Of a DNA stretch of 64,000 nucleotides, positions 11,293 through 24,200 are shown one piece after another. Position 1 is the first letter of the stretch. Every line of letters starts with the position of its first letter. The notes beneath the pieces were generated by a model, which saw nothing but the letters and a program-made list of their open reading frames with translations, was not told the DNA's origin and did no database searches. Made by a program: the position numbers and the translations under genes. The stretch is from Pisaster brevispinus. Its lineage: Eukaryota > Echinodermata > Asteroidea > Forcipulatida > Asteriidae. The DNA is taken from the NCBI GenBank assembly GCA_023634235.1, contig JAMKCF010000008.1:7338676-7402675 (forward strand). The letters are read 5' to 3'.

Positions 11293-11299
11293 ATAATTT

Positions 11300-12130
11300 C
11301 AAAATTCTCATAGACCCCCCCCCCCTCCATTCCCAAGTCAAGGAAATAAAACCAGGGCTGTAAGTGAAATTAGGCTGGTAATACCTCCAGTCCCCCCCCC
11401 CCCCCACGATATATATTTGTGTCTCTTATTTTTGTTTAAAGGAAAATAAAGCTCCACATTTTTTACAGTATTTTTTCCCTGGTCATAACAATGAGGGCGC
11501 TATAGCATATTAGCGGTGAAGCAACCTTCCGCTGGTACTACGCAACTATACAGTGCTATTTTCACACACATTTAGGGGACCATTGACTTGTCATTAATGG
11601 GAAGTTGGTGCTTGAAACTAAAAGTTGTAAAAAAAAATTTCAGTGTTTGGGGAGATTTGGGCGTTCGGTTCGAGTACCCTCTTTGGATTGAGGTAAAGAT
11701 TGGCAAGTTTATTCTATTTTCTTGCGTTTCTTTTTTTTTGGTGAAACTAATGACTAAGGCCTGAATTGTCTTGAAGAGTGTGTTTTATGTGGGGGTTTTT
11801 TTCTCCCGAAACCCTCTCTCTGCATTCGTTATCATTCCATTGTTGTACTTGTTGACAGTGACACTGTCACTTCCGGGTTTATTTTCTATTTTCTTCCTCC
11901 ATGAAAATACCAAGTCAAAATAAATGTTTGTTTTCATAATTGAAATTCTATGTTTAACCATTTTCAGCGTAATCAATCATCCTTATAAAATATTAATTTT
12001 AATCAAACAAAGTTATTAAAATATTACAAAGTAAATTTGTCTTTGTTCAACCCCAAATTAGTTAATTAAAAGGTTTAGTTATTTACATTTGTAATTTTTC
12101 TTTTAATTCATGTATCTTTTTATCATTCAG
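11300..12130 (+). other. Region upstream of ELMO, possible non-coding first exon
   Basis: This holds C-runs (11311-11326, 11386-11404) and AT-rich sequence. A good donor (GAG followed by GTAAAG) lies at 11693-11698, and an acceptor ends at 12130. A 5' non-coding ELMO exon ending at 11692 is possible but not shown. Confidence 0.25.
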
Positions 12131-12209
12131 TGTCTCGCAGTGTCAAGGGATTGAGCCACTGGTGCTCTGATGGTTTTTTTCCTACTGGTTTAATAAAGAA
12201 ATCATCAAG
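12131..12209 (+). other. ELMO: 5' UTR part of the first ELMO coding exon
   Basis: A pyrimidine-rich acceptor (TTTTTATCATTCAG) ends at 12130, so the ATG at 12210 lies in an internal exon and transcription starts further upstream. A second possible acceptor ends at 12140. Confidence 0.4.
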
Positions 12210-15200
12210 ATGACGAGTAGTGTGACAGTCATCGACACATCGAGGGGTGATCCCTCCATCATCCGTCTCGCTGTTGAGATGGAGGGAAAGGGAGGCAAAC
12301 TTTACTGCTTAGATCAGGTAATTCTGTCTGAAAAAAATTATTGGGTGGTCGGGTGAACTGGCATAGTGGTATCTTGCCTTGCCTTCCTCCTTTAGAACCC
12401 TGGTTCAAATCACGCCGGAGGCACTACATGGATTGGGTTTTCAGTCTCTACCTAATTGCGTGGGTTTTCCCTAGAATAACTCTCTGGGGTTTTCCTCCCA
12501 CATGAAACTGAAAACTGAAACTTCCTTCTTTGTCTGTCTCTCCATTTGGGTTCTTGGCTAGTGCAGTGTTTAAGTTCTCTTTTCTGAGAGTCCTTGGCTT
12601 CATAACTAGAATAAATGAAACTTTACGAAGTGAAATTATGTGTCTCGTCTCTCACTGCCGTAATCCTCCAAAAATTAATCACTCAGCTTTGTTGGAGTTC
12701 AGAGATTTGATACATCAATTCAAAGTTCTTGGCAAGAGGTCAGGCATATGTGTAGGTTGTGGTTAGACCACAGATAGTTGGGATAAATTATATAGGAATT
12801 TGTTCACCCTACCCCAAAGCTGTTTTTGCAACATGTTGTTTTTGATTCTGATATCTTTAAATAACCAGGGCTCAAAATTCATATTGGAACACAGGCCAGA
12901 GGCCAGTAATTTTATCGTCTGGCCAGTCAACTCACAACCAGAAAAGTCTTGCATTTTACAACTCAATATTATAACTCCTCAATCTGTTCAAATGATGTTG
13001 AATTGTTGACGTTAAGTCTGATATATCTTTCAATTCTGATAAGTATCGAAGCATACTACCAAAAGTACAAATGAGATCAATCTTCTCTTAGTGTTTGTTC
13101 ATATTAAAACAGTTTTATGTGTAAAAAAACTGTGTACAGTCTCTTCCAGTTTTGATTCTGGTCTTGTAAAACAAATTCTGGACCAGTAAAAATGTTCAGC
13201 TGCAAACCCTGCTAATTAGTATAACAATAATATTATGTAATAATAACCTATAATTATTGAATTGCGTTGGATTTGGATTTCTTTCTCTCTACAGAACAAA
13301 CCCCTTCTGAAGATCATTGAAGAAGTCTGCAGCACATACAACATCAGTAACCCGGTGGAGTACGCCCTGCAGCACACGGATGAGAAACTCACCTACATCA
13401 CCGAGGAGAACCGTAGCGAACTTGCCAACGGGATGGTCCTCAAACTCTCCGACTCTGCTGTGAGTCTTTTCTTATTGACTCGAGACCTCATGCATCCTTT
13501 CTTCTCTGTAGTTTTTTTTTTTGCAAGTCATTGTGGTTTTGTTTCTATTCAACTTTCACCATAATTTGCTTCTCTTCATCCAGGTGTTGTTTTAGTGGGA
13601 TCTGTCAGAGTGGAGATCGGTTTAAGCACCTAGCAGGCTGCCTTAAGTGCCTATGGTGTATAGGAAGTACCAGTTGCTTTTTTTTTTTTATTACATGTAA
13701 CTAAACTTAAGGATACCAGTTCTATTCAAACACGAATTATCTGTTATTTTTTGGGGGGAATTAAAATAGGGTAAAATGGCTCAAGATGTCTTCAGTGATC
13801 TTCAGTCGGAGAATCCAGACGACACGTTTCAGGCGATGAAGAAACTGTCCAAGGCCTCGGCAGACTTGACCTTTGCCCAGGAGTTCTGCAACCGTGGCGG
13901 TGGTAACCTACTGGTACAAATAGTGGAAGAAGGCACAGAGTAAGTTAAGAAGGCATCGCCCTCGGATACGCATGGTGTCTGAAATGTGATCAGTTTCTGT
14001 GATGTTTTTTGGGGGGTGAACAAAGACAAATTGACCGGAGCAGGATTTGAACCTGTGACTGGTTTAACGTGCTCTCGCTCTAACCAACCGAGCAGTATCC
14101 AGCCCTATGTTGGCGGTCGCCCTATTTAAGTCAATATCTTTGTTCCGGGGTACCATTCAGAAGCCATACAACCGTCAGCTGCCGTGTAGCCAGGGATCAC
14201 ACCCAAGTTTTTGTGATGAAATTGTTACAGGTACATTTTCAACCCACATACACTTGACTGGTGACAGTATGTGAACACTGTTACCTGCTGAAGCCCATGC
14301 AGTGTGTATTGCTGTTTTACAATAAGTATTCATTATTCACTGTCTTACAAATAAATAGAGCCCAACAAACTGTACCGTTAAAAGGAGAGCATAATTCTCT
14401 TCAATATATTTTGCCATGTTTTCTATTTGATAGTCCTTCCACAGATAGTGAGAGTGTAAAGAAAGGCACTAGCTTATTGTCCATCTATTGATTTTCCCAT
14501 AGCTGGGCAGTTACAGCGTTTCTGTGTTCTATAGGAAATCCCATACTCTGGCTGACTTGGATTAATAATCAATTTTGAAACTCTTGGTTGGGAGTTTACT
14601 CTCCCGGTGTCTGTGTTTTCATCTGATATTTGTAGATGATACTTGTGTTGTTTTCTGTTAGCTCAGAAATGACAGAGCCATTGAGAAAAATTGTCCTAGA
14701 AATGTATTTTGGTTAGCTGGCTATAACGTTATATGCTTTGTTTTTTGGCTCTAGGCAGGGAGACTCGATGGCTTTCACTCTCTCCAGTTTCTTGGAACTG
14801 ATGGAGCATTCCATTATCCCGTGGGAGAACATTACAATCAAGTTTATCAAGCGGGTAAGTTACTTTATAATTGTTATCAGTTTTGTACATGTACAGTATG
14901 TGTATTGGTCACGAGACACAAATCCTTATAGTTTCCTATAAATTTAGACAGTTTTTCAAAGATTGTGTGTGTGTGACCTGAGACGGATATTTGTGGCGTG
15001 TCATGGCTGACCGGTCTAGCACACAGGACTCAGGTTCTGATGTTCTGGGCCCAATTTCATAAAGCTGTTAAGCAGAAAATTCTGCTTAGCAAATTTCTTT
15101 ACTTAGCAAGAAATGAGCGGGTACCAGCGGCAACAATGTAAACTTTATGGAGTGTTGGCTGGTTACCTGTTTCTGCTAAGCAAGATTTTTATGTGCTCAG

Positions 15201-18200
15201 CAAGTTTTTAGGCTTCATGAAATTGGGCCCTGATCATTAGAGTGTAGGTGTGGGTCCCGGTCTCGACACCTATGTCCCTACAGCAGGACTCTTAACTATT
15301 GTTGCTTCACCCTTGGGACTGGACATAAAGCTGTTGAGTGTTGATTCCATTCGTTGTTTAATGCACATAAAAAGAACCCTGTACCATTGAGAGAAAGGGT
15401 TTGCCCTGGTAACTTACTGGAGACTGAAGGCAGAGCACTCGTACGGCATTCAGGCCCGCCAGTTTATTTATAATGGTGTTTTCTCTCCCTCTCAGATTGC
15501 ATCTTATGTTAATCGCACCCACTCAGCCGTCCTCCAACCAAGCGATACCACAATAACTCTCAAAGCTCTGGCTATCTTGGAGAGTCTGATTCTGAGCAGG
15601 TAAAGTCCACTTGGGTCGATTTCACAAAGATAGTCCTAACTTAGGACTAGTCCTAGGAGTTATTAAAAACTTAAGGCTAGTCCTAAGTTAGGATGAGTAA
15701 CTCGTCCTAACTCGAGATAAGACTAGTCTTAACTCTTTGTGAAATCCACCCCTGGAAGCACATGTCATTCTTGGGGGGACATTCTTGACACTAACATCAG
15801 AGTAAAAACCTGGCTTCACAGGTTCACGGGAAAAGTGATTGCGAAGTGAATTGCTGTGAGGTAAACCAATCTGTCCGCGCAGGTTTTTCCAGATTGCGAT
15901 GCAAGAAAATTGGCTCCGCTTTCGCAATTGCCATGAAGTATGAACCGGGCTTTAACACGTTGACAAAGTTTGAGTGTTGTCCATTGTATCTGTTGAATTC
16001 TTTCTATGCTAACATTTACTTGAAAGAACACCATTTTTTATATATTCTTTGTTGGCCTTGAATTTCAGGGGAGGGGGGGGCACTCACACAAGGTCATGGC
16101 CTTGTTTTTGTGTTGCATTGAATTGTTCACATTGACTTTATTTCCCTTTGCCATGTTTACAAAAATAGAAACGGCCTTGCCCCCAGGGTTGAAACTCTGG
16201 GTCCATGGTGTGTCAATCTCATCAAAAGACGTGCCTTAAAACACACTGCAACTTTTTCTAATTAGAACTTAACCTTCATGTAACATAACCCTGGCATTAA
16301 CCCCAGATACACAAAAATGGTAACATGTTTTGAAGGACTCTGTACTGTTTGGAGGACAGGAAAGGTTTTGCGCTGAGACTACATGTTCGAAATGGACAAG
16401 CCATTCATGAGTATTCATTAATACAGTACTGATGATACAAAACTCAAACTCGTTCTTCATTTTGCGATGAGTTCAACTATTAACCATGTTTTCAAACAGT
16501 TATCATTTAACTCTCTCCTTTTGTACAATTTTTTTGTGTAACCTTTTTATTTTCACATAGAGGGCAGTCGGATTCCATTAGGACGTAAGTGCATCTGGTT
16601 TGAAGAAAAACTCTTTTTTTTTATTTTTTTTTTATTGCTTCTGCGATTTGCACACATTTTCTCCCCATTGTTTTCGCACAAGTGTAAAAGTATACCTTTT
16701 TGTTGTAGGTTGACAGATACTTTTTTTTCCCTCTATTTTCTACAATGAGAATTAGTTTTATTCCAGTGGATTCTTTTTTCTTTTTTTTTCGTGCGAAAGA
16801 TGAGCAGACAGATTGACTTTTTTTTAAGCACAAAGTTTCTTTGGTTTTATGTTGATCCTGATTCCAGTAGATTTTAGAATTGTTTTCGTCAGAACTGCTG
16901 TAATTAACAAACTAGGGTGCTCTAATACCGACCCCACTGTTTGGGCAGCCATTTTAAAAGCTGTCACCTCATCCAGGTTTTTCATGAGGAAAAAAAACGA
17001 AACTTTTTCAACAAAGTTTTAGTCTGTTAGTTTTATTGAAAAGGAGATGACTGGAGTGACCTACACTCTTTCCAAAAAATTAAATTTTCTGATTTGTTTT
17101 CTGAATACAGACTTTTTACATGCGCCTTGTGAACAAAATAGCTGTTACTTTCTACAGATAATTAAAATCCTGCTCTTCCTTGGTGCCGAGAATACTCTTC
17201 CCAATAGCTCCTTGAAATCTCAAACTTCAGGGGTTACTAAAAGGTGGAAATGGCGTCATTCTCAGTTTAGACCTTTTTGTCAGTAATGGTTCTCACCTGT
17301 GCAGAAGAAAATACTATTATCCCCTTTGGAGTATGAAAAATTAAATATTAAACAAGGAGTTGATACTGCGGTAGCACTTTTTTTTTCCGGTGGTAATTTA
17401 CCTTCCACATCTTCAACCTTGAAAGGAACAATTTTATTCTAAGCTTAAATACTTGTCCGTAGCTTGACTGTTTTGTGTCTTTATAAATTGCGTGTTTTTT
17501 TGTGGGGGTTTTCGCTGTTGTGAAAACCAAAGGACTAATACTATAGAGCTGCAAAACACACACTCGTCTTTAGCACTGTTTTACTTAGCCGAACTGGATC
17601 ACCAACCAAAACGCCATGTAATATATATTTATACCTTGTGTGTGACTGGCTCTCTGCAGAATTTGTGCTTTGTACTTGTTTTGTTCTCTCAAGTAATAAA
17701 CCACAAGGTAAACTGATTGAGTAAATTTTAAATAAATTGGGGTTGGACATAGAAAAATTGAGCGAAAATTGAACTAATGACCTCCGGGTCTACCAACAAA
17801 GCTATGTAGCCCTATGTTGGCGGTCTCTCTATTTTGTCAATATCTTTGTTTGGAGGTGCCATTTGTCAGAAGAAGCTGTATAAAACCTTACAGGAATATG
17901 GTCATATCCTGGGTCCACAGCACCGCGCAGTAGCGGGCTGCATCCTCATAGACTGTGCACAAGCAATAGGCACAGGAATATGGCCATATCCTGGGTGCGG
18001 GCTGATCCACATACACTGTGCACAAGCAACAGGCACAGGAATATGGCCATATCCTGGGTCCACACACCGCGCTGTAGCGGGCTGCATCCTCATACACTGT
18101 GCACAAGCAAGAGGCACAGGAATATGGTCATATCCTGGGTCCACAGCACTGCGCTGTAGCGGTCTGCATCCTCATAGACTGTGCACAAGCAACAGGCACA

Positions 18201-21200
18201 GGAATATGGCCATATCCTGGGTCCACAGCACGCGTTGTGGCTGTCTGCATCCTCATAGACTGTGCACAAGCAACAGGCACAGGAATATGGTCATATCCTG
18301 GGTCCACAGCACCGCGCTGTAGCGGTCTGCATCCTAGCCTTGATTGCAAGGCTGTGTAATAGTTTGCTTACTATAAAGCTAAAATGTGCATAACCACAGC
18401 CGCACGAATGCGATGCCCGAATGCAATGTAACTCCTGTTCCGGTCCCCCGACTGTCTTTAAACAGCACACCACGCTCTCACCCAAGGAAGCACACAAACG
18501 CTCGTTTCCACGTCCCACACACACCACTATTGTCCACACACCGCTATCGCCCACAATCCTAGCCCATGCAGGCTCACAGCCTTGACGATCTTGTACACTT
18601 CCGGGTCTTGCGGTTATGGTAATGAGTGCACTCTACTTGCAATAAAAGGCTCTTGATTGGCCATTGGAAGTGGTCATGTTTAATAAGGGAATAAAAGAGT
18701 GGCGACAAGGGCCCAATTTCATAGAGCTGCTTAACGGCCGATTCTGTGCTTACTGCACGGTTTCCATTTCATAGCCCTGCTAACCGTAAGCACACGAAAA
18801 TGCATGCTAACTTCCGGTGCTTACTGCACGAAAATGGTTGACGTCACAATGCAAATCCATGGTGAACGTGCAAGATGGCCGCTTAATTTTCTTGCTAACC
18901 TGTGAAATACGCTTACGCCTTAGCAAATTTTTCTGATACAGTAAGCACGAAAATTTGCTTACCGTTAAGCAGCGCTATGAAATTGGGCCCAGTTCTTAAA
19001 CGGCCGTTTAAAACCGGCAGGGTCATGGCCGTGCGATAAAGGCCCTCGCCTTTGGCTCGGGCCTTTATCGCACGGCCACGACCCTGCAAGGTTTTAAACA
19101 GCCGTTTAAGAACGAGTCACTACTCTTTTATTCCCATTCATAAATGCCCTTTTGTTAAAAAGCGAAAAAAAATTATAGACATTCTGTGACAATCTGTACA
19201 TTTTTTCAAAAACTTTTTAAAAGTTATGTTTGGTGCGCGTTGGGTTGTGTGTACGCGCGTGTAAAAATAGATTACGCGCTGGTACTAATAGCTATATATT
19301 GCGTTCCGCGTAATTAAATTGGCGTACCGTGAGCTTGCGCGCCCAACACGCGAAGCCAGCCGGTTATAAACACTCTTGGCCGTGCTCTATCATCTGTTTA
19401 AACACCCCCACGTGACATGCTCTCCACCAATAGGAATAGCGAAACTGTCTGGGGTATTTATGAATAAACATTATGAATATGTAAGATTACTCTAGCGCCC
19501 GCACACGACAGTGTGTGATTGGCTATTAGGAATGATGTATTATTCATGAAATAAATCTTTGCATATCCACTCACCCCCCCATTTTCCACAGATTTGCGAA
19601 GAAAAACAATGAAACACATAAGACACTCGGTTTACAAGATCGTCAAGGCTGTGAGCCTGACGGCTCACGGGCTAGGATTGTGGGCGATAGCGGTGTGTGG
19701 ACAATAGCGGTGTGTGTGTGGGTGTATGTACAGGCGCTGTGTGTGTGCATGGTGAGAGTGCGGTGTGCTATTTTTTTGAGTCAGTCGGGGGACTGGGGTT
19801 GTATCGCATTCGGGCGGCTGAGGTTAGTATCCTTGCTCTATGGTTTTAGTTAGAGTACTTGTCTACACAGCCTTGATATCAAGGCTATCTGCATCCTCAT
19901 AGACTGTGCACAAGCAATGGGCACAGGAATATGGCCATATCCTGGGTCCACCACAACGACTGATTGGCACCGCCTCCATACAAGACTGTTGACAAAATAG
20001 GGAGACTGCCAAATAGGGCCATATAAGCTCTGCAGCCTGTAATGCTATACAGATCATCGCTACATGTTATATGTTGCTCAGCAATGAGACGCACCAAAAA
20101 CATCTTTTAAAACTCCTTTTATTGCTCTTGATTAGTAGTGTCTAGTAGTAGGTGGCTATTGGTGACTAATGGTGAAGGCGGTTCAACTAGAATAAAATAA
20201 AAATAACAAGTTGCTATAAAATACATAAGCCCAATAAAAACTGGATAATTATGCATCAACTCCTAGAATTATAAACTTATCAATTTACAGTAAATCTCTA
20301 TCTCTTACACGAGAAACTAATAAATAACATCAACACTTCACATGTACTTTGTATGTTATACAATATGGGCCTACACACGTGAATTTTACTCAACAAAAAA
20401 CCTTGATTTTGCATGTCAAAAACACTTTTAAAATTACCAAAAAACAGACACTATATAATACTAAATAAAAGGAAATACTCACTTTGCTGAGCTGACCAGG
20501 TAACTAAATTTTGGCATGAAAATATGGATATGTCTTTTGGGTTTTTTGTTTGTTTGTCTTGAGAACTTGGCAATGGAATGGGTTAAACACTGAAAGAAAA
20601 AAACTAGGTGGCTAAAACAGCGCCCTCTATTGGAACCTTTAAAAAAGCGAGTCTCTGCACTTAAAAAATAAAAATAAAGAAATATATTCTGGCGGCTACA
20701 AGCTCAGTTGGTAGAGCCCGGGCTCGTTAACCAGAGGTCGATGGTTCAAATCCGGCTCAAGTCAATTTATCTTTGTTCAAACCCCAATTTATTGTTTTCT
20801 TCCTTACAGCTCTATGAGATTGGGCCCAGGCTCTTTAATATGTTGTTCCTTTTTTGTACGGAGGCCCCTGGAGGGACAGGAAAAGAAAAACAAAATTGAA
20901 CAGATAAAACAAAAACATGAATTGCGTTCACTCAAAATATTGATTGGCAATTAACAATTGTGTTTAGAGAGAACAAAATACTGATTTGAGGGAATGAAAT
21001 AATATTTTGAGGAATGAAACAATATTTTAAGGGAATTCAGTATATTTTTTTAGTTCATCTGTTTAGTTCTTTACCTGTCCCTTTAGGGGCTCTGTATGTT
21101 TGTGTATTTTGGGGTATAAACTATGATGTTTCTTTGATCTATATTTTGGTGTTGACATACACGCTTGCTTATTTTACCTTGAAAGATGCATCACCCGGTT

Positions 21201-24200
21201 TTTTTGGCCAAAGCCCAACAAATCATGGGGAAAAAGAAAATTGAAATATAATGATAGCTGAAGAAGCTACAAACTTCCAATTGAGAAACTGATAAAAAAG
21301 CCTTCTGGTGATAGTAAGTGAAAACACAAATTTTTGCAAAAAAAAAGCTGTATTTTGTTTTTGCAAAAAACGTCGTACCTCGCAGAAAAATTCTCTGTGC
21401 ATAAACATTGTATCTCGGCACGTACTTGTTTTGTGTGTACATCCGGGCTATTTGAGATGCGATGCTTTGACAATTTCAAAACTGCACGTAACTTAAGTGC
21501 TATTTTAGGAGATGCAACACTTTAACTCTGACACAACAAAATGTTGTTGTTGGGACCCAACATTTTCTCTCGTTACAGCAGCCATGTAAAGCAATGTGTA
21601 CGTTACAAGTATTTTGTGCAGTTCATGTGTACAAAAAAGTATTTTTCTGTTTTCTTCAGATTAAAAAATTACCATCAAAATTTGTTTGGAGAAGAAAAAA
21701 AAACATAATGTTTTAATGTTTGGGTTTATTTTGGCAAAAAGAATATGGCAATGCATCTTCAAGATCTTTATCATGGTGCTTCAATTTTGGTTTTTTTTAT
21801 TCTTCTCATTTTTGTCCTTGAGTTAAATCCCTTTTTTTTTTTTTTTTTCTTAATTCATTTTAGTTTGGCCAAAACCAGGCCATGTCCGAATGAATGGCTT
21901 GTGCAGAGGCCACGACCGAAACGCCAAAAGTCCTTTTTTTTTGTTCCCCAATGTTTTCGTTGCAGCCAATGGCCGCAGCTTGAGCTGAGGTCACTTGATT
22001 CCGACATGGCTCATGGTCCCTCTAAATGGAATTACAAATAAGAACTGTCCTTGCCATTGTGCGCACTGGGCACCAGACACAGACAGCCTCACCATGATAA
22101 ACGTCTATAAATCCTCTCCATCCACAGAGTTGCATCAGTCCTTTCTCTGTTTTTGTGTCGTTTTTTTAAAGAGTTCTGCACACCACTATCCCAATTAATT
22201 TCACTTAGTTATAAAAAAGAGCCATTGCACACTAGACCAATATACAGCTTCTAGAGAAAGAATGACAAAAGCAAGGAAAGTTATTTCAAAGTTCTTGGTT
22301 TGGGTTTTTTTGGTGAGGGCTACCGGTCTTCCACAGTGCTTGGTGTAAACTTCTTCTTCTTATCGTGTCCTCACACACTAGATGTTGTGTTTCAGCCAGA
22401 ACTGACTGAACACAGTCTTTGACACTTTTAGTTGAATTCAGCAAGGTCTCCAGCATCACTACTGGTCCATTAAGGAAACATCTGAGTGGGTGATCCATAG
22501 TTTGTGGTTCAGAACCACATATGCAGATTACATCTTGATCATTCACCCATTTCTTGGTGTAAACTTAAAAGAAAACTTGTAATTTTATTGGCAACCCGGG
22601 CAGCCATTTGCAGTGAATGTGTTGCAAGTAATTTCTACTCATAATCCAGTACTGCATGGGATCATATCCCGAAAATAACTTTGTTCTCTGAACTCCCACT
22701 TTAAAAAGTAAGGATAGGCCTTGCTAATCCTGCAAGAAAAGATTAAATATTTTCACTGAAATGTTCTTAGGACAGAGTCTCAATTAAAACTCTTTAAAAA
22801 AAATCTGCTACGCCCAAATTGGTGTGGGGTGGGCTGAGGGGAGGGGCAGCAGCAATATACTATCATCGGGGCTCAAATTTGTGGGTAAAACTCACAAGAC
22901 CACAGGGCTTGTAGCTTAACATTTTTTACTGGACCAGAATGTATTTTACAAGACCAGAATCTAATGAGAAAACACTTCCTACGCAGTTAATTTTTCCTTT
23001 TTTATTTGACCAAGCTCTAAGAGAAGATTTTTCTTTGTTTTCTAATGGTATTATTAAGTATGCTTCGATACTCGACCAAGATATTTTATAGACGCAAAGT
23101 CAAGATTTGTACCTCATTTTCTTATTTATTCCACAGTACTTTTAGTCAATTGAAAAAAAACCCACAAAAACCACCGGACTTGTTCAGTGGTGAGTTTACT
23201 GGCCCGAGGCCAGAACCACTGGCCTTGGGCAGTCCAGTGTTAATTTTGAGCCCTGATCATTTGTGTTCATTTTAAGCATTGCTTTTTTGAGGGTGCATTA
23301 ACCACCTCAAGTACTGGAACTGTCCAGGCTATTTAACTTTCCAACTTGCGGTCAGGGTGCAGCATATAAAAAGACTAAAGTAGAATTTGTTTGTATTTCA
23401 ATAATCACTAGTAATTTTACGTATTGTTTTTTTTGCCCTTCCTATTCAGCTCTGAATTGTACACGAACATAGCGAATGAAATCACCTTCCCCAATCTTGT
23501 GCCACATCTAGAGAGGTGAGTTTTCATATTATTTATTTGAACGCGACACAAACAAAAACCAAGAAATTTTGTGATGGTGACAAACCTTGAGAACTTAGTT
23601 CAAAACATGGTCAAAAACAAAACGGTATAAAAAAAGTTCTCCTATTTCGTTTAGATTTTAGTTCTACTTTTCTACATTTACTATGTACTATGGGTTGTCT
23701 TTTGCATTACTGCACCTGTACTTCATTGAGTGAGCGCTACATATATTTTTTTTAATTGAATTAAATTTATCAAGTAATATAGACAAGGTATATTATTGCA
23801 TCAGTGAAAGATGAAAGCCATTTTTAACGATCATCGTTCTAATGCAATAACGACATCATTAATGAGAACAATGTATGAATGTCAAAAGTCATGTTTGCTG
23901 CCCTCAGGGACCTGCACAACAGAACCCCTCTATACTCCTCTGCAATCACCTCCTCCTCGTCCTCCATGTACCCTAACCCCTACCCCTACCAAGCCTTCCC
24001 ATCATCCTCTGGGTATGAGCCCAAATACCCCCACCCACTCGGCAAGGGTGGTTCTTCTTCCTGCGCGGCCAGAACGCCTTCAGTTGTGTAAGTCACGCCC
24101 GTTTTGCACGCTTCCCTGACCCCTTGTGCTCAACAACTAAGCATCCCCTGCATGTGCACCAGACTGCTGCAAATCTCCATCAGGAACAAAATGATAAAGT

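Larger units (their letters stand above)
18335..19887. mobile_element. 1.55-kb Mutator-like non-autonomous element with long TIRs
   Basis: The ends TAGCCTTGAT and ATCAAGGCTA start inverted repeats of about 260 bp. Left 18335-18600 pairs with right 19626-19887, including CGCTATCGCCCACAATCC and CAGCCTTGACGATCTTGTA. A 9-bp duplication TCTGCATCC flanks it (18326-18334, 19888-19896). Long TIRs and a 9-bp duplication are the usual signature of Mutator-like elements. No transposase frame is visible. The centre holds a large hairpin (18687-19135) and CG-containing sequence with TACGCGCGTG. Confidence 0.8.

Noticed and set aside
10892..11336. Overlapping minus-strand frames of 97-135 codons rich in RYIAVLL and YCVISPYY
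   Set aside because: They are translations of the 21-bp tandem units in three frames within the foldback element; no start context or conservation is expected.
17834..18359. Open frames of 72-162 codons on both strands with repeated [14 protein letters not shown] segments
   Set aside because: They arise from the 82-bp satellite and are broken by the inserted element.
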